Part shown: positions 26,204 to 35,056 of the stretch, one piece after another
Numbering within the stretch: the first letter of the stretch is position 1
Layout of the letters: each line of letters begins with the position of its first letter
NCBI RefSeq assembly: GCF_009649075.1
Contig: NZ_CP045737.1
Span: 2,728,001-2,792,000, forward strand
DNA length: 64,000 bases
Reading direction: 5' to 3'
Origin: Aeromicrobium yanjiei
GTDB lineage: Bacteria > Actinomycetota > Actinomycetes > Propionibacteriales > Nocardioidaceae
Notes under the pieces: generated by a model
Database searches by the model: none
What the model saw: only the letters and a program-made list of their open reading frames with translations
Told to the model about the DNA's origin: nothing
Program-made: the position numbers and the translations under genes

Positions 26204-26236
26204 CCGCACCCCGGGAGCCGCACTCCCGGGGTGCGG
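26204..26236 (+). terminator. Hairpin terminator after the transporter operon
   Basis: A perfect 14-bp stem, CCGCACCCCGGGAG against CTCCCGGGGTGCGG with loop CCGCA, lies 21 bases after the lipoprotein stop. It has no U-tract. Confidence 0.75.
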
Positions 26237-26317
26237 TGCGTCCGGAGCCCCGCGACCCTTGACACCCCGGAGCGGCGGGCACACGATGGACCCACCTTGT
26301 CTCGCATAGCGAACCAT

Positions 26318-26334
26318 GTTGCGTCTTTCGCAAC
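26318..26334. promoter_or_regulatory. TTGC-N7-GCAA operator before dimethylglycine oxidase gene
   Basis: GTTGC-GTCTTTC-GCAAC is a third copy of the motif found before the second IclR gene and betB. It ends 18 bases before the ATG at 26353. A smaller palindrome TCGC-ATA-GCGA lies just upstream at 26302-26312. Confidence 0.6.
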
Positions 26335-26352
26335 GATCGAAGGGGTCATCCC

Positions 26353-28869
26353 ATGGCAGAGCTGCCCTCCAGCGCACGCGTGGTCGTCATCGGCGCCGGC
26401 ATCGTCGGCAACAGCCTCGTCTACCACCTCGCCCGGCTCGGATGGCGCGACATCGTGCAGATCGACAAGGGGCCGCTGCCCAATCCGGGCGGGTCCACGG
26501 GGCACGCGTCGAACTTCATCTTCCCGGTGGACCACTCCCGCGAGATCACGGACCTGACGCTCGACAGCATGAGGCAGTACCAGGAGATGGGCGTCTTCAC
26601 CGAGTCCGGCGGCTACGAGGTGGCCCGCACCGAGGAGCGGATGGAGGAGCTCCGGCGGCGGATGTCGTCGGCCAAGGCCTGGGGCATCCCCTCCGAGATC
26701 GTGACGCCGGAGCAGGTGGCCGAGAAGGTCCCGTTCCTGGATCCATCGGTCATCGTCGGCGCGTTCTACACCCCGAGCGTCGGCGTGGTCGACTCCCTGC
26801 GGGCGGGCACGATCATGCGTGAGCGCGCGCTGGAGCTCGGTGCCCTGCAGGTCGTGCCGACCGTCGAGGTCGAGGGACTGGACGTCGAGGGCGGCCGCAT
26901 CCGCCGCGTGCGCACGTCCGGCGGCGACATCGAGACCGAGACGGTCGTGATCGCGTGCGGCGTGTGGAGCCCGCGCATCGCCCGGATGGCCGGGGCGCAC
27001 ATCCCGCTGACGCCTGCGGTGCACCAGATGATCAGCGTCGGGCCGGTCCCCCAGCTCGCCGGCACGGTCGGCGAGATCTCGTTCCCGATCGTCCGTGACA
27101 TGGACACGTTCTGCTACGAGCGACAGCACGGCGGCGACATGGAGGTCGGCTCGTACGCCCACCGCGCGATCCTGCACGACCCCGACGACATCCCCTCGAT
27201 CGAGCAGTCCAAGCTGTCGCCGACCGAGATGCCGTTCACGGCCGACGACTTCGATCAGCAGCTCGAGGAGGCCCTCGAGCTGATGCCCGAGGTGCTCGGC
27301 AACCCCGACGTCGAGATCCGCTACGCGATCAACGGTCTGCTGTCGCTGACCCCCGACGGCAGCCCGATCCTCGGCGAGACGCCCGAGGTCAAGGGCCTCT
27401 GGTCGGCCGCCGCGGTGTGGATCAAGGAGGGTCCCGGCGTCGGCCGCGCGGTCGCCGAGTGGATGACCGACGGCAATCCCGAGATCGACATCCACCAGTC
27501 CGACATCGCGCGGTTCTACCCGCACCAGCAGACCAAGCAGCACGTCGCGGCGCGCACCAGCGAGGGCTTCAACAAGACGTACGGCATCGTGCACCCCTCC
27601 GAGCAGTGGCAGAGCGATCGGCAGGCCCGCCTCGCGCCGATGCACGCCCGGCAGCAAGAGCTCGGGGCGACGTTCTTCGAGACGGCCGGATGGGAGCGTC
27701 CGCACTGGTACGCCTCGAACGAGGCCCTGCTCGGCGACTACGGCGATGCGGTCATGCCGCGGGCCCACGAGTGGGACGCCCGCTGGTGGTCGCCGATCAT
27801 CAACGCCGAGCACCTCGCGATGCGCGAGCGCGCGGGGCTGGTCGACCTGTCGGCGTTCTCGCTCTTCGACGTCACGGGCCCCGGCGCACTCGACGCCGTG
27901 CAACGCATCGCGGTCGCCCAGATGGACGTCGCACCGGGTCGCGTCGTCTACACCCCCGTCATCGACGAGCGCGGCGGCTACCGCGCGGACCTGACGATCA
28001 TGCGGCTCGGCGAGTCACACTTCCGCGTCGTCACCGGTGGCGCGCACGGCAACCTCGACCGCAAGTGGTTCCGCGACCACATGCCCGCCGACGGCTCGGC
28101 ACAGGTGAGCGACCAGACCTCGGCGTTCACGACCATCGGCGTGTGGGGCCCCCGGGCCCGCGACGTCCTCGGCGCGCTGACCGACAGCGACATCGGGCAC
28201 GACGCGTTCGGGTTCGGGACGTGCCGCCACATCGAGCTGGGCTCGACCCAGGTCCTGGCGTCCCGCATCTCGTACGTCGGCGAGCTCGGCTGGGAGCTGT
28301 ACGTCCCCATGGAGGGCGGCGCCCGCCTCTGGGACCAGGTCAGCGAGGCCGGGCGCCCGCACGGCCTCGTCCCGGTGGGCATCGGCGTCTACGGGACGAC
28401 GGGGCGCATCGAGAAGGGCTACCGGGCGTACGGGGCCGAGCTGGACAGTGAGCGGACCATCGTCGAGGCCGGGATGCAGCGGCCCAAGGTCAAGGACGCC
28501 GACTTCATCGGCCGCGAGGCGTACGTCAAGCAGCGCGGCGAGGACCCGCTGGCGGTGATGTGCACCCTCGCGGTCGACGACCACACCTCGGCCAGCGGCG
28601 TCGAGCGCTACATGCTGGGCGGCGAGCCCGTCGTGACCCCCGACGGCGAGCCTCTCATCGACGGCCGCGGCCGCCGGTCCTACGTGACCTCGGCCGGCTC
28701 GGCGCCGTCGCTCGGCAAGCACCTCCTCATGGCCTACCTCCCGCCCGAGCAGGCTGTCGTCGGCACCCGGCTGGCAGTCGACTACATGGAGGAGCGCTAT
28801 CCCGTGACGGTCGGCTCGGCGGACGCGACCGGACTGTTCGACCCCAGCAACGACCGGGTCCGGGCCTGA
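26353..28869 (+). CDS. Dimethylglycine oxidase/dehydrogenase (FAD plus folate domains)
   Basis: This 838-residue protein has an N-terminal DAO flavin domain (VVVIGAGIVGNSLVYHLARL at 10-29; His51 in GSTGHASNFIFP aligns with the His that holds FAD covalently in dimethylglycine oxidase). Its C-terminal half is a GcvT-like folate domain (LVDLSAFSLFDVTGPGALDA, VGELGWELYVP, EKGYRAYGAELD). It would convert dimethylglycine to sarcosine and pass the methyl carbon to THF as methylene-THF. The ETF genes directly downstream suggest electrons go to ETF, that is a dehydrogenase, not to oxygen. Sarcosine as substrate is the main alternative. Start ATG 26353 has GAAGGGG upstream; the IclR motif lies in its promoter. 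Confidence 0.87.
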   Translation: MAELPSSARVVVIGAGIVGNSLVYHLARLGWRDIVQIDKGPLPNPGGSTGHASNFIFPVDHSREITDLTLDSMRQYQEMGVFTESGGYEVARTEERMEELRRRMSSAKAWGIPSEIVTPEQVAEKVPFLDPSVIVGAFYTPSVGVVDSLRAGTIMRERALELGALQVVPTVEVEGLDVEGGRIRRVRTSGGDIETETVVIACGVWSPRIARMAGAHIPLTPAVHQMISVGPVPQLAGTVGEISFPIVRDMDTFCYERQHGGDMEVGSYAHRAILHDPDDIPSIEQSKLSPTEMPFTADDFDQQLEEALELMPEVLGNPDVEIRYAINGLLSLTPDGSPILGETPEVKGLWSAAAVWIKEGPGVGRAVAEWMTDGNPEIDIHQSDIARFYPHQQTKQHVAARTSEGFNKTYGIVHPSEQWQSDRQARLAPMHARQQELGATFFETAGWERPHWYASNEALLGDYGDAVMPRAHEWDARWWSPIINAEHLAMRERAGLVDLSAFSLFDVTGPGALDAVQRIAVAQMDVAPGRVVYTPVIDERGGYRADLTIMRLGESHFRVVTGGAHGNLDRKWFRDHMPADGSAQVSDQTSAFTTIGVWGPRARDVLGALTDSDIGHDAFGFGTCRHIELGSTQVLASRISYVGELGWELYVPMEGGARLWDQVSEAGRPHGLVPVGIGVYGTTGRIEKGYRAYGAELDSERTIVEAGMQRPKVKDADFIGREAYVKQRGEDPLAVMCTLAVDDHTSASGVERYMLGGEPVVTPDGEPLIDGRGRRSYVTSAGSAPSLGKHLLMAYLPPEQAVVGTRLAVDYMEERYPVTVGSADATGLFDPSNDRVRA

Positions 28870-28870
28870 C

Positions 28871-29626
28871 ATGACCGACGTCCTGGTCTGCATCAAGCGC
28901 GTGCCCGAGACCTCCACCCAGGTGCTGCTGTCCGATGACCGGATGTCGGTCGACGCCCGGCACGTCGGGCACACGATCAGCCCCCATGAGGAGGCGGCCA
29001 TCGAGATCGCGGTCCAGGTCGCCGAGGCGAGCGGCGGGACCGCGACCGTGCTGACCCTGGGCCCGGCCGACGCGGTCGAGCAGCTCCGGGACGCGATCGC
29101 GCTCGGGTGCACCCGCGCGGTGCACATCGAGGCCGACTCCGAGGCGTTCGGACCCGCCGACGTCGCCGCGGCGGTCGCCGAGCTCGTCCGCGGCGAGGAC
29201 TTCGGGCTCGTGCTGGTCGGCAACGACGCGGCGGACAGCGGCGACTTCCAGGTCGGGGTCCGGCTGGCGTACGCCCTCGGACGCCCGGTCGTCACCGGCA
29301 TCTCGACCCTCACGATCGACGGCGAGAGGCTCACCGCGCGGGGCTCGGGCCCCGACGGCGACGAGATCTACGAGCTGCCGTGCCCGGCCGTGATCGCGAT
29401 CCAGGAGGGCGGCGTCGCACCGCGCTACCCCTCGATCGTGGGCCGCATGAAGGCCAAGAAGCTGCCGATCGAGACGATCTCGACGAGCGTGTCGCCCACG
29501 AGCCAGCGGCTCGGGCTGACCTCCCCTCCGGAGAAGCCGAGCACGGTCGAGGTGCTCGGCGAGGGGCCCGAGGCCGCCAAGGCCGTCGTGGACATGCTGG
29601 TCGGCATCGGGGTGGTGTCGTCATGA
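28871..29626 (+). CDS. etfB: Electron transfer flavoprotein beta subunit
   Basis: This 251-residue subunit has the ETF-beta pattern: VLVCIKRVPET at the N-terminus, ISPHEEAAIEIAVQ, LVLVGNDAADSGDFQVG and the C-terminal LPCPAVIAIQEG followed by RYPSIVGRMKAKKLPIE. It starts 1 base after the dimethylglycine enzyme stop and overlaps the alpha subunit start by 4 bases. It is probably a dedicated carrier for electrons from the demethylating flavoenzyme; a general beta-oxidation ETF would usually sit elsewhere. Confidence 0.9.
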   Translation: MTDVLVCIKRVPETSTQVLLSDDRMSVDARHVGHTISPHEEAAIEIAVQVAEASGGTATVLTLGPADAVEQLRDAIALGCTRAVHIEADSEAFGPADVAAAVAELVRGEDFGLVLVGNDAADSGDFQVGVRLAYALGRPVVTGISTLTIDGERLTARGSGPDGDEIYELPCPAVIAIQEGGVAPRYPSIVGRMKAKKLPIETISTSVSPTSQRLGLTSPPEKPSTVEVLGEGPEAAKAVVDMLVGIGVVSS

Positions 29627-30606
29627 TCCTCGTCCTCGTCGAGACCGACGCGCAAGGTGTGACCCTGACCTCCCGCGAGGCGCTGACCTTCGCCCGGACG
29701 ACGGCCGAGCGGATGGGCGACCAGCAGGTCGAGGCCGTCGCCCTCGGCCCCCTGCCCGACGCACCCGCAACCCTCGCCCAGCTCGGTGAGCAGGGCGTCG
29801 CGGTCCTGCACCACGCCGACGACGAACGCCTCGCGCCCTACGGCGCTGCCGCCTGGGCCGCTGCCGTGGTGGACGCCGCCACGTCCGCGGCGGCCCGGCT
29901 CGTCGTCGCCTCCGGCACCCCGCGCGGCATGGAGGTGCTGGCGCACGTGGCCACCCGCATGGACTGCCTGATGGCCGCGAACGTCGTCGCGGTCGAGGAC
30001 ACCGACCCGCTCGTCGTGTCCCGCCAGGTCATGGGCGGCGGGGTCTTCGAGCGCATGCGGCTGGACGGCGACGTCGCTGTCGTCGCGGTCGCCGGGCACG
30101 CGGTCGAGCCCGCACCCGCGGCGCACCCCGGCGCACCCGACGTCCGCACGTACGTGCCCACGCTCACCGACGCCGACCTGTCGACCCGGGTGGTGCGCAC
30201 CGAGAAGGCCGAGGGCGACGACACCTCCGCACTCACTGGTGCGAGGGTCGTCGTCGGGGCCGGACGGGGTGCAGGCAGTGCCGAGGGATTCACCGACCTG
30301 CTGGAGCTGAGGGACCTGCTGGGTGGCGCGCTCGGCGTCTCCCGCGTCGTGACGAGCCTGGGCTGGCGCCCGCACCACGAGCAGGTCGGCCAGACCGGCA
30401 GCCGCATCTCGCCGGATCTCTACGTCGCGTGCGGCATCAGCGGGGCGATCCAGCACTGGGCTGGCTGCCAGAGCGCCAAGACGATCCTGGCGATCAACAC
30501 CGACCCGGACGCCCCGATGGTCACCCAGGCGCACTACGCCGTGATCGGCGATCTGCACGAGGTCGTGCCGGCGATCAACGAGGAGCTCCGCCGGCGGCGG
30601 GGCTGA
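29623..30606 (+). CDS. etfA: Electron transfer flavoprotein alpha subunit
   Basis: This 327-residue subunit has an N-terminal domain with VLVETDAQGV, then the FAD-binding C-terminal domain: ARVVVGAGRG, SLGWRPHHEQVGQTG, YVACGISGAIQHWAGCQSAK and AINTDPDAPM. It overlaps etfB (ATGA). With etfB it forms the heterodimer that hands electrons to ETF:quinone oxidoreductase; that oxidoreductase gene is not in the window. It ends the betaine-related operon, convergent with the dehydrogenase at 30616. Confidence 0.9.
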   Translation: MILVLVETDAQGVTLTSREALTFARTTAERMGDQQVEAVALGPLPDAPATLAQLGEQGVAVLHHADDERLAPYGAAAWAAAVVDAATSAAARLVVASGTPRGMEVLAHVATRMDCLMAANVVAVEDTDPLVVSRQVMGGGVFERMRLDGDVAVVAVAGHAVEPAPAAHPGAPDVRTYVPTLTDADLSTRVVRTEKAEGDDTSALTGARVVVGAGRGAGSAEGFTDLLELRDLLGGALGVSRVVTSLGWRPHHEQVGQTGSRISPDLYVACGISGAIQHWAGCQSAKTILAINTDPDAPMVTQAHYAVIGDLHEVVPAINEELRRRRG

Positions 30607-30615
30607 GCTGCCGGC

Positions 30616-31527
30616 TCAGCCGCTGACCACCACGAGCTCGGGCTCGCGCCCCTCGAGGAGGCGCTTCACCTGGGCGCGGACGATCGCGTCGATGCGCGGC
30701 TGCATCGCCGACGACATGCCCCCGACGTGCGGGGAGATGAGGACGCCGGGGACGCTCCACAACGGATGGTCCGCGGGCAGCGGCTCGGGATCGGTGACGT
30801 CTGCCGCGAACCGGATGCGGCCGCCCTGACGGACGATCGCGTCGGTGTCGGCGACCTTGCCGCGCGAGACGTTGACGACGATCGCCCCGTCGGGGAGCGC
30901 CGAGAGGAAGGCGTCGTCGACCATGCCCTCGGTCCGGTCGGTCAGGGGCACGGCCAGCACGACCGCGTCGACCGTGGGCAGCAGGGACGCGAGCTCGTCG
31001 TTGCCGTGGACCACGCCACGATCGTCCTCTCGCCGGTGGGTCGCCACCCGGACGATCTCGGCGTCGAAGCCGTCGAGGCGCTTCTCCAGCTCTGCGCCGA
31101 TCCCGCCGGTCCCGACGAGCAGGATCCGCCGGTCGATCAGGCTGGCGGTGAAGCGGCGGTTCCACTGACCGGCCTCGCGGGCGTACCGGTCGACCTCGCG
31201 CTGCGAGGCCAGCAGCAGCGCGACGGCCAGCTCGGCGGTCGAGGCCTCGTGCACGCCGACCGCGTTGCAGTAGGTGATGCCCGCGGGGAGGGTCTCGGCG
31301 ACCCCGTCGTAGCCCAGCGCCTGTGACTGGATGACGGACAGGCGTGAGGGGTCGAGGGTCTCGAGCCCGGCCGCCGCGACGGTGTACGGGCGCACCGCGA
31401 GGTCGATGTGGCGCTCGGGCTGCGGGTCCGAGAAGTCCCAGACCGTCAGGTCGACGTCCTGGAGATCCGAGAGCCGGTCGATCCAGCCGATGTCGGGCAC
31501 GGTGACATGGAGCGTACGAGGGGCCAT
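30616..31527 (-). CDS. D-isomer 2-hydroxyacid dehydrogenase family protein
   Basis: This 303-residue NAD(P)-dependent enzyme has nucleotide-binding LLVGTGGIGAELEKRL and the catalytic trio Arg in VVNVSRGKVAD, Glu in DVTDPEPLP and His in ISPHVGG. It resembles the phosphoglycerate dehydrogenase/glyoxylate reductase branch; the substrate is unknown. ATG 31527 follows a CATGAT-CGAGGC arrangement (leaderless type); a longer start would run through the GntR operator. It is divergent from the GntR-lldD pair. Confidence 0.85.
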   Translation of the reverse strand: MAPRTLHVTVPDIGWIDRLSDLQDVDLTVWDFSDPQPERHIDLAVRPYTVAAAGLETLDPSRLSVIQSQALGYDGVAETLPAGITYCNAVGVHEASTAELAVALLLASQREVDRYAREAGQWNRRFTASLIDRRILLVGTGGIGAELEKRLDGFDAEIVRVATHRREDDRGVVHGNDELASLLPTVDAVVLAVPLTDRTEGMVDDAFLSALPDGAIVVNVSRGKVADTDAIVRQGGRIRFAADVTDPEPLPADHPLWSVPGVLISPHVGGMSSAMQPRIDAIVRAQVKRLLEGREPELVVVSG

Positions 31528-31533
31528 GCCTCG

Positions 31534-31539
31534 ATCATG
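31534..31539 (-). promoter_or_regulatory. Leaderless-type -10 box (CATGAT)
   Basis: On the minus strand CATGAT is followed by 6 bases (CGAGGC) and ATG 31527, the same spacer as at the GAF-ANTAR gene. Confidence 0.4.
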
Positions 31540-31585
31540 CAGGCACCGGGAGCTCGCTGCGACAGCACCCTCATGCGCCACCCAG

Positions 31586-31600
31586 GATTGTCTGACAATC
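31586..31600. promoter_or_regulatory. GntR (FadR-type) operator
   Basis: GATTGTC-T-GACAATC is a perfect palindrome whose core TTGTCTGACAA fits the FadR-subfamily pattern TNGTNNNACNA. It lies 3 bases before the -10 box (TAGCGT, 31604-31609) of the GntR gene, so it is very probably autoregulatory. Confidence 0.75.
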
Positions 31601-31618
31601 TGGTAGCGTCGACCCATC

Positions 31619-32275
31619 ATGCCTGCTGACCCGACCGATGCCGCGGTCCGCCCCGACGCCGTCGTCGCGGCTCTGCGCGACGCGATCCTGCGCCGCGAGC
31701 TCGCACCGGCCGGCGCCGTCACCGAGGCCTACGTCGCCACGACGTACGCCGTCGCTCGTCCCACGGCCCGCATCGCGATCGATCGCCTGGTCGCCGACGG
31801 CCTCCTGACGCGCGAGCCGCACCACGCGGCGCGCGTACGCCGCCTCGGCCGCGACGACATCGACGACCTGTTCACGACCCGGGCCGCGATCGAGGCGGCC
31901 GCCGTCGAGCTCCTCGCCGCGACCTCCACCTCCCCGTCGGAGGCCCGCGACGCCAACCGGGCGCTCGCCGACCTCCCGGCCGACGAGTCGTACGCCGCTC
32001 GCGACATCGCCTTCCACCGGGCGCTGGTGCGGGGCACCACGTCGACCCGGCTCCCCCGGCTCCACGACCTGCTGATGGGCGAGATCGAGCTCGGCATCGC
32101 GCAGGTCGAGGCGCATGGGCTGCGCTCGGTCGGCGAGGTCACCGCGGATCACCAGCTGATCCTCGACGCGATCGCCGCCGGCGACGTCGAGTCCGCCGGC
32201 CGGCTCGCCCGCGCCCACGTCCTTGCCTCCCGCGACCGCCTGGTCGCCCACTACGACGCCACCCACGAAAGGTGA
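31619..32275 (+). CDS. GntR/FadR-family regulator (FCD domain)
   Basis: This 218-residue protein has an N-terminal winged helix ([20 protein letters not shown] followed by [10 protein letters not shown]) and a C-terminal all-helical FCD domain ([38 protein letters not shown]). Its stop overlaps the region of the lldD start. The perfect GntR palindrome in front indicates autoregulation; lldD is the likely target. L-lactate is the common ligand for such LldR-type regulators (inference). Confidence 0.88.
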   Translation: MPADPTDAAVRPDAVVAALRDAILRRELAPAGAVTEAYVATTYAVARPTARIAIDRLVADGLLTREPHHAARVRRLGRDDIDDLFTTRAAIEAAAVELLAATSTSPSEARDANRALADLPADESYAARDIAFHRALVRGTTSTRLPRLHDLLMGEIELGIAQVEAHGLRSVGEVTADHQLILDAIAAGDVESAGRLARAHVLASRDRLVAHYDATHER

Positions 32276-32280
32276 TCCAG

Positions 32281-33519
32281 ATGGTGCAGCGCCAGTTCCC
32301 CCGTCCCCGCGAGGTCTTCGACCTGCTGCAGTTCAAGAAGCCGGTGCTCAGCCCCAAGCGCCGCCGCCTCGAGGCAGCGCTCACGATCCACGACCTGCGC
32401 CGCATCGCCCAACGTCGTACGCCGCGGGCTGCCTTCGACTACACCGACGGCGCGGCGGAGGGCGAGCTGTCGCTCGCCCGTGCGCGTCAGGCGTTCGAGG
32501 ACGTCGAGTTCAGCCCGCGCGTGCTGCGCCCGGCGCTGGACGTCGACACGACGACGACCATCCTCGGCGGGCCGTCACGCCTGCCGTTCGCGATCGCGCC
32601 GACCGGCTTCACCCGCCTCATGCAGACCGAGGGCGAGGTCGCCGGAGCCGGAGCCGCGGGCGCGGCCGGGATCCCGTTCACCCTGTCGACGCTCGGCACG
32701 ACCTCGATCGAGGGGGTCAAGGCAGCCAACCCGCACGGGCGCAACTGGTTCCAGCTCTACGTGATGCGTGACCGCGAGGTCTCCTACGAGCTCACCCGCC
32801 GGGCCGCTGCGGCCGGCTTCGACACGCTGCAGTTCACGGTCGACACCCCGGTCGCGGGCGCTCGCCTGCGCGACAAGCGCAACGGCTTCTCGATCCCGCC
32901 GCAGATCTCGCTGCGCACGGTCCTCAACGCGGCAGTCCGACCGTGGTGGTGGTACGACTTCCTGACCACGCCCAAGCTCGAGTTCGCCTCGCTGAGCTCG
33001 ACCGGCGGCACGGTCGGCGAGCTGCTCGACTCCGCGATGGATCCGACGATCTCGTACGCGGACCTCGAGGTGATCCGCGGGATCTGGCCCGGCAAGATCG
33101 TCATCAAGGGCGTGCAGAACGTCCAGGACGCCAAGCAGCTCGCGACCCAGGGCGTCGACGGCATCATCTTGTCCAACCACGGCGGACGCCAGCTCGACCG
33201 CGCGCCGGTCCCGTTCCACCTGCTGCCCGAGGTCAAGCGCGAGGTGGGCGCCCACCTCGAGATCGGCGTCGACACCGGCATCATGTCCGGCGCCGACATC
33301 GTGGCCGCCTCGGCGCTCGGCGCCGACTTCTCGCTGATCGGTCGCGCGTACCTCTACGGCCTCATGGCCGGCGGGCGCGCCGGGGTCGACCGCACGATCG
33401 CGATCCTCGAGGACGAGATCGTCCGCACGATGAAGCTGCTGGGCGCCTCGTCGATCGCCGAGCTCGAGCCCGCCCACGTCACCCAGCTCGAGCGCCTGGT
33501 CCCCCGCGCCCGTCCCTGA
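32281..33519 (+). CDS. lldD: FMN-dependent alpha-hydroxyacid (L-lactate) dehydrogenase
   Basis: This 412-residue protein of the glycolate oxidase/LldD family would oxidise L-lactate to pyruvate at the membrane face. FMN- and substrate-binding motifs are [60 protein letters not shown], the catalytic His in SNHGGRQLD, and [23 protein letters not shown] 32281 is preferred (AAAGG upstream); a GTG at 32272 inside the GntR stop is possible. It is cotranscribed with GntR and convergent with the rhamnose operon, whose pathway yields L-lactaldehyde and then lactate. Confidence 0.87.
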   Translation: MVQRQFPRPREVFDLLQFKKPVLSPKRRRLEAALTIHDLRRIAQRRTPRAAFDYTDGAAEGELSLARARQAFEDVEFSPRVLRPALDVDTTTTILGGPSRLPFAIAPTGFTRLMQTEGEVAGAGAAGAAGIPFTLSTLGTTSIEGVKAANPHGRNWFQLYVMRDREVSYELTRRAAAAGFDTLQFTVDTPVAGARLRDKRNGFSIPPQISLRTVLNAAVRPWWWYDFLTTPKLEFASLSSTGGTVGELLDSAMDPTISYADLEVIRGIWPGKIVIKGVQNVQDAKQLATQGVDGIILSNHGGRQLDRAPVPFHLLPEVKREVGAHLEIGVDTGIMSGADIVAASALGADFSLIGRAYLYGLMAGGRAGVDRTIAILEDEIVRTMKLLGASSIAELEPAHVTQLERLVPRARP

Positions 33520-33524
33520 CCACC

Positions 33525-33632
33525 GACTGGCGCAACCAGGACCGCGAGTGGCGCGTAGTGAAGTTTGTGAGACGGCGTGTCGTCCACTTCTGCGCCACTC
33601 GCGGGACGGGTTGCGCCACTCGCGGGACGGGT
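33525..33632. repeat. Long imperfect inverted repeat with tandem 21-bp units
   Basis: The gap between convergent lldD and rhaB folds into one large hairpin. Arms 33525-33554 and 33592-33621 pair over 13 bp (one mismatch), a 4-base bulge and a perfect 13 bp (CCGCGAGTGGCGC / GCGCCACTCGCGG). An inner GACG/CGTC pair (33571-33574, 33581-33584) caps it. The right side is also a perfect tandem repeat of 21 bases (33591-33611 and 33612-33632). It may act as a two-way terminator or be a dispersed palindromic element. Confidence 0.75.
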
Positions 33633-33634
33633 GG

Positions 33635-35047
33635 CTAGCTGCGAGGGGTGAAGCGGACGAGGTCGTGGGTCGCGGCGATGAGGGCGCGCATGTCCTCGAG
33701 GGTGCCGCCGACGGCGCCGAGGGCGCGGGCCTGCACCAGCACGTTGCCGAGCGCGGTCGCCTCGACCGGGCCGGCCAGCACCGTACGACCGCTGCGGTCG
33801 GCCGTGGCCTGGCACAGCAGGTGGTTGAGCGAGCCGCCGCCGACCACGTGGACGGTCCGGATCGTACGACCTGAGAGCTTCGCGGCCTGGTCCAGCGCGT
33901 CGGCGAACGCCTGCGCGAGGCTCTCCACGATCGAGCGGACGAGGGCCGCCTTGCCGGCCGGCGCCCGTACGCCGCGCTCGGCGCACCACTCGGCGATCCG
34001 GGTCGGCATGTCACCGGGCGGCATGAACCGCGGGTCCTGGACGTCGAAGACCGGGACCTCGTCGGTGACGGCCGCCGCAGCGCGCAGGACGTCGGGCAGC
34101 TCGACGGCGTCGCCCTCTGACCGCCACTGGCGCAGGGTCTCGCTGAGCAGCCATGTGCCCATGACGTTGGTGAGGAAGCGGGTACGACCGTCGACGCCGC
34201 CCTCGTTCGTGAAGTTGGCGGCGCGCGCGTCCTCGGTCATGACCGGCGCGTCGAGCTCGACCCCGACCAGGCCCCAGGTGCCGCACGAGATGTACGCCGC
34301 GTCGTCGCCCTGCATCGGCACGCCGACCACGGCCGAGGCGGTGTCGTGCGAGCCGACGACGGTGACGTCCAGTCCGGGGGCCCCGATGCGGGCACCCACC
34401 TCGGGCGTCACCGGACCGAGGGTGTCCCCCGGCGCGACGAGCTCGGTGAGGATGGCCGGCGACAGGCCGGAGCGCTCGACGAGGTCGAGGTCCCAGGCGC
34501 CGGTACGCGGGTCGAGCAGGCCCGTCGTCGAGGCATTCGTCAGCTCGGTCACCGAGCGCCCCGTGAGCCAGTAGCCGACCAGGTCGGGGATGAGCAGCAT
34601 CCTGTCGGCCTCGTCCACGAGGGGGTCGACCGCGAGCTGGTAGATCGTGTTGAACGGCAGGAACTGCAGCCCGTTGCGGGCGTAGAGCTCGGCCGGCGAC
34701 ACCCGGGCGTGGATGCGCTCCACACCCGCGGTCGTCCGCTCGTCCCGGTAGTGGAACGGCACGCCCAGCATGCGGTCGTCCCGCATGAGGGCGTAGTCGA
34801 CCGCCCACGAGTCCACCGCCACGCTCCCGAGCCCGTCGGGTGACTGGCTCACGGCTGTCCACAGTCCGTCGAGAGCGTGGCGGTAGAGCTCGAGGGGGTC
34901 CCAATGGAGGCCGTCCTGGAGGGTGACGACCTCATTGGCGAAGCGCGCGACAGCGCGCAGCTCGAGGCGCCCCGGCCCCACGTCGCCGACCATCACGCGG
35001 CCGCTGGAGGCGCCGAGATCGATGGCGGCGACGGAGACGGGGTGCAT
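33635..35047 (-). CDS. rhaB: Rhamnulokinase
   Basis: This 470-residue FGGY-family kinase phosphorylates L-rhamnulose. It shows the RhaB features AAIDLGASSGRVMVGD at the N-terminus, VAVDSWAVDYALM, VPFHYRDERTTAG, NTIYQLAVDPLVDEADRMLL with IPDLVGYWLTG, VVGSHDTASAV, SCGTWGLVGVEL and VHVVGGGSLNHLLCQATAD. It is the third gene of rhaI-rhaEW-rhaB and ends against the large inverted repeat. Confidence 0.93.
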   Translation of the reverse strand: MHPVSVAAIDLGASSGRVMVGDVGPGRLELRAVARFANEVVTLQDGLHWDPLELYRHALDGLWTAVSQSPDGLGSVAVDSWAVDYALMRDDRMLGVPFHYRDERTTAGVERIHARVSPAELYARNGLQFLPFNTIYQLAVDPLVDEADRMLLIPDLVGYWLTGRSVTELTNASTTGLLDPRTGAWDLDLVERSGLSPAILTELVAPGDTLGPVTPEVGARIGAPGLDVTVVGSHDTASAVVGVPMQGDDAAYISCGTWGLVGVELDAPVMTEDARAANFTNEGGVDGRTRFLTNVMGTWLLSETLRQWRSEGDAVELPDVLRAAAAVTDEVPVFDVQDPRFMPPGDMPTRIAEWCAERGVRAPAGKAALVRSIVESLAQAFADALDQAAKLSGRTIRTVHVVGGGSLNHLLCQATADRSGRTVLAGPVEATALGNVLVQARALGAVGGTLEDMRALIAATHDLVRFTPRS

Positions 35048-35056
35048 ACGGGTCCT

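Noticed and set aside
33591-33632. Tandem repeats considered as a CRISPR fragment
   Set aside because: Only two abutting units with no spacers and no cas genes.
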